DNA of 64,000 bases, taken from assembly GCA_965228425.1 (NCBI GenBank), contig OZ245815.1:4898001-4962000 (forward strand). Direction: 5' to 3'. Shown in pieces: positions 61,452 to 64,000 of this stretch. The notes beneath the pieces are model-generated. The model was not told the DNA's origin. It was given only the letters and a program-made list of their open reading frames with translations, and did not search any database. This stretch comes from JAJFJD01 sp965228425. Its GTDB lineage: Bacteria; Pseudomonadota; Alphaproteobacteria; UBA8366. Within the stretch, counting starts at the first letter, position 1. Each line of letters begins with the position of its first letter. The position numbers and the translations under genes were made by a program.

Positions 61452-62546
61452 ATGCCGCGTGCTCGAATTACCTGGATTATCGCCAGCCTGCTCGTTGCCG
61501 TTTCACTCGCCGGATGCGACGACCCGGCGCCCCTGGAAACCGCCGAACGCGTCCGCGCCATCAAACCCTACACCGTGACCGAACCGGCAGGTGCCACGAT
61601 GCGCCGGTATTCCGGCACGGTCGCGGCATCGGATACGTCGGCGCTCAGCTTCGCGGTCTCCGGCACGGTTCAGACCGTCACCGTCAAGCAGGGCGACCGT
61701 GTGACGCCAGGACAGGTCCTCGCGACCCTGGACCCGAAACCGTTCGAACTCGACGTGCAGGCGGCCCAATCGCAGCTCGCCACCGCCAAGGCGACCCGCG
61801 ACAACAAGAAGGTAGACCTCGACCGGCAGCGCCAGCTCTTCGCCAAGGGCTGGGTCGCCAAGGCGGCGCTCGATCAGGCCCTCGCCGCCCATGACGCGGC
61901 GGAAGGCGAGCTGAACCTGGCGCGGTCCCGGCTCGGAACGGCGGAACGCGATCTTGCCAACAGCAAACTAACAGCGCCGTTCGGCGGCGTCATCGCATCC
62001 CGCAGTGTTGAGCCGTTTACGGAAACCTCGCGGGGCACCGCCGTGTTCCAGATCAACTCCGAAGGGGCGCTCGAGGTCGATCTGTCGATCCCGGATTCCG
62101 TAGTCGGCCGGCTGACGACCGGCCTGCCGGTGACGATCGAGATTTCCACCATCCCCGGCTGCGGATGCAGCGGCCGGATTACGCAGATCGGCACGGCAGC
62201 CGGTGCCGCCAATGCAGTCGAGGTCACCGCATCAATCGTTGACGGCCCCGACGGCATCCTGCCGGGTATGGCGGCCGAGGTCGGCGTACCGTTCGTCAAC
62301 AACAACGGGAACCGCGGTTTCCTGGTTCCCCTGGTCGCGATTGCGCCCGGCGACGACTCCGCGCGCGGCTATGTTTTCAAGTTCGACGAAGCCAGCGGGG
62401 CCGTGCGAAAGACGGCGATCACCGGCGTCAAGGGACGGGAGAATTTCATCGAGATCACGGATGGCGTAGCAGCCGGGGATATCGTCGCCGCGGCGGGCGT
62501 CAGCTTCCTGCGTGATGGCCAAAAAGTGAAGCTGCTGGGCCAATAG
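61452..62546 (+). CDS. RND efflux periplasmic adaptor lipoprotein
   Basis: This 364-residue membrane-fusion protein has a lipoprotein signal with VSLAGCDD, so Cys near residue 23 should be lipidated. The lipoyl/barrel-sandwich halves are SFAVSGTVQTVTVKQGDRVTPGQVLATLDP and APFGGVIASRSVEPFTE, separated by an alpha-helical hairpin at about 92-160. Beta-barrel and membrane-proximal domains follow to the end. It should link the inner-membrane pump to an outer-membrane channel, which is not in the window. The pump gene starts 30 bases downstream. Confidence 0.95.
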   Translation: MPRARITWIIASLLVAVSLAGCDDPAPLETAERVRAIKPYTVTEPAGATMRRYSGTVAASDTSALSFAVSGTVQTVTVKQGDRVTPGQVLATLDPKPFELDVQAAQSQLATAKATRDNKKVDLDRQRQLFAKGWVAKAALDQALAAHDAAEGELNLARSRLGTAERDLANSKLTAPFGGVIASRSVEPFTETSRGTAVFQINSEGALEVDLSIPDSVVGRLTTGLPVTIEISTIPGCGCSGRITQIGTAAGAANAVEVTASIVDGPDGILPGMAAEVGVPFVNNNGNRGFLVPLVAIAPGDDSARGYVFKFDEASGAVRKTAITGVKGRENFIEITDGVAAGDIVAAAGVSFLRDGQKVKLLGQ

Positions 62547-62576
62547 GCGCAGCGGCAGCCACACGCCGGAGACCGA

Positions 62577-64000
62577 ATGATGAATCTCGCCCAACTCGCC
62601 ATCAGGAACTCGCGGATCACTGCCGCCGCCATTTTGATCATCGTCGCTCTCGGCGTGACGACCTATCTGTCGTATCCGAGCGCGGAAGACCCCACCATCA
62701 CCATCCGCAACGCCAGCGTGACCGCCTCCTATCCCGGGATGTCGGCGGAACGCGTCGAGGACTTGATCACCGAGCCGATTGAGGCGGCGATGCGCGAGAT
62801 CGCCGAGATCGACGAAATCAAGTCCACCTCGAAGACCGGCTCGGTCAAACTCGAACTGACGATCCGCGATTCGGTGACGGATCTCGACGCCGTCTTCCAG
62901 GACATCCGCAACAAGGCAGATGACGTGAAGACCGACCTGCCCGCCGGCACCCAAGGCCCCTATGTCGACGACGAGGTCGGCCTGACGGCGGTGGCGACGG
63001 TGGCATTATGGTCCGACGGTTTTACGCTCGCCGAAATGCGCGACGTGGCGCGGGACGCGCGCGACCGGCTGTACACGCTCAAGGGTATCCGCAAGGTTCA
63101 AATTCTCGGCATACAGGACGAGCGTATCTACCTCGAAGTCACGACGACGAAACTGTCGCAACTCGGCGTATCGCCGCAGGAAATTTTCGGCGCCTTGAAA
63201 CAGCAGAACATCATCGAGCCGGGCGGCGAGATCGTGGCCGACGGCCGCGCGGTGTTGCTGGAGCCATCCGGTAATTTGAAATCGGTCGACGAGTTGCGTG
63301 CTGTTGTCTTTCGCATCCCGAATTCGGACCGCGTGCTCCGCCTCGACGAGGTGGTGGATATCAAGAGGGTCTACATCGACCCGCCGCAGACGCCATCCTT
63401 TCACAACGACCGGCCGGCCATCATCCTGTCGGTGTCCACCGTCGAGGGGACCAACAACCTCGAATTCGGCGAACGCCTTACGACCCTTCTCAAAGATATC
63501 GAAGGCGAATTGCCTATCGGGTATGTGCTCGACTACGCGACGTTCCAGCCCGATCTGATCGAGGAAGCGGTTCAAGGCGCGGTGTCCAACGTCTATCAAA
63601 CGCTGGCGATCGTTCTGGTCGTGGTCATGGTGTTCCTCGGGCTGCGCACCGGCCTGATCGTCGGGTTCTTCGTCCCGTTGACCATGCTGCTCGGCATTAT
63701 CCTGATGCGCTATTTCGAGATCGAGCTACAACGCATGTCGATTGCCGCGATGATCATCGCCCTCGGCCTGCTCGTCGACAACGGCATCGTCGTCGCCGAG
63801 GATATTCGCGTCCGGCTGGAACGCGGCGTCGACCGGATGCGGGCAGCTGCCGAAGCGGGCGGATCGCTCGCGGTGCCGCTGCTGACATCGTCGCTGACGA
63901 CGATTTTCGCTTTCCTGCCGATGATGTTGCTCGAGGGCAATTCCGGCGACTACGTGCGGTCGCTGGCGCAGGTCGTGGTCATCCTGCTGCTGGTATCCTG
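62577..64000 (+). CDS. RND efflux transporter permease, N-terminal part (runs off the window)
   Basis: The first 474 codons are present. The protein begins MMNLAQLAIRNSRITAAAILIIV, helix 1, then the porter domain with ASYPGMSAERVEDLITEPIE and TIRNASVTASYPG. Helices 2-4 follow from about residue 340. The helix 4 motif reads LLVDNGIVVAED, with Asn where many HAE-type pumps have the second Asp of VDDAIVVVEN. A GGAG sits 7 bases before the first of two adjacent ATG codons. The substrate may be drugs, lipids or metabolites; the adaptor directly upstream supports an export role. Confidence 0.94.
   Translation, partial: MMNLAQLAIRNSRITAAAILIIVALGVTTYLSYPSAEDPTITIRNASVTASYPGMSAERVEDLITEPIEAAMREIAEIDEIKSTSKTGSVKLELTIRDSVTDLDAVFQDIRNKADDVKTDLPAGTQGPYVDDEVGLTAVATVALWSDGFTLAEMRDVARDARDRLYTLKGIRKVQILGIQDERIYLEVTTTKLSQLGVSPQEIFGALKQQNIIEPGGEIVADGRAVLLEPSGNLKSVDELRAVVFRIPNSDRVLRLDEVVDIKRVYIDPPQTPSFHNDRPAIILSVSTVEGTNNLEFGERLTTLLKDIEGELPIGYVLDYATFQPDLIEEAVQGAVSNVYQTLAIVLVVVMVFLGLRTGLIVGFFVPLTMLLGIILMRYFEIELQRMSIAAMIIALGLLVDNGIVVAEDIRVRLERGVDRMRAAAEAGGSLAVPLLTSSLTTIFAFLPMMLLEGNSGDYVRSLAQVVVILLLVS

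Noticed and set aside
1..64000. tRNA genes, rRNA genes, CRISPR arrays, insertion sequences or an origin of replication
   Set aside because: Reading the gaps between genes I found no cloverleaf ending in a GGTTCGA-type T loop, no regular repeat-spacer pattern, no transposase and no DnaA-box cluster; a covariance-model scan would be the decisive check.

Overview
This is a GC-rich, compact chromosomal window from an alphaproteobacterium, probably a Rhodospirillales-like or related lineage. The evidence is the gene set and its order: class I lysyl-tRNA synthetase, CobS/CobT beside BolA and a J-domain protein, an NDUFAF5-like methyltransferase, PtsP next to LysC, RodZ next to HisS, and DUF1178, DUF2937 and DUF2889 proteins. 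The placement is inference; no 16S gene is present. I see no tRNA or rRNA gene, insertion sequence, prophage or CRISPR array.

Layout. 1-6.8 kb (minus strand): lysC, ptsP, rodZ, hisS and the 5' end of a glutamyl-tRNA reductase gene, an unexpected heme gene for this class. 6.9-19.4 kb: ubiG, a 2-hydroxyacid dehydrogenase, two small enzymes, a branched-chain aminotransferase, a phosphonate monoester hydrolase-like enzyme, nitrilase, glutaredoxin, ComF, NDUFAF5-like methyltransferase, a membrane protein, and a minus-strand PPIase-argJ-mutT operon. 19.8-26.3 kb: secA, an ATC-hydrolase-like gene, then a LysR regulator divergent from a crotonase/DUF1330/SDR group. 26.3-30.7 kb (minus): a 46-aa membrane protein, a 619-aa exported protein, xerD, accA and a small lipoprotein. 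30.8-38.9 kb: aroK-aroB-CNNM, DUF2889, BolA, J-domain protein, cobS, cobT. 38.9-43 kb: upp and a 1068-aa membrane-anchored coiled-coil protein built from about 25-residue repeats. 43-51.5 kb: an Lrp regulator, VOC protein, rpmB, tgt, DUF302 protein, an aminotransferase-fold protein lacking its catalytic lysine, a HAD phosphatase, a degenerate EAL protein, pyrD and a DUF952 protein. 51.6-57 kb: an amidase / M81 / gamma-glutamyltransferase-fold gene set followed by an S24-type repressor with a three-half-site operator. 57-64 kb: lysS, MFS transporter with a divergent ArsR regulator, VOC protein, and an RND efflux adaptor and pump that runs off the end.

Most of the window is housekeeping. The items that look least described are the amidase/M81/GGT-fold cluster, in which the gamma-glutamyl-binding residues of the GGT-like protein appear replaced; the orphan S24 repressor with its evenly spaced operator; the Lys-to-Asn aminotransferase-fold protein; the membrane-anchored degenerate EAL protein; the repeat-built coiled-coil protein; and the 46-aa membrane protein overlapping an uncharacterised exported protein. 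Convergent genes are packed extremely tightly, three pairs even sharing stop-codon bases.
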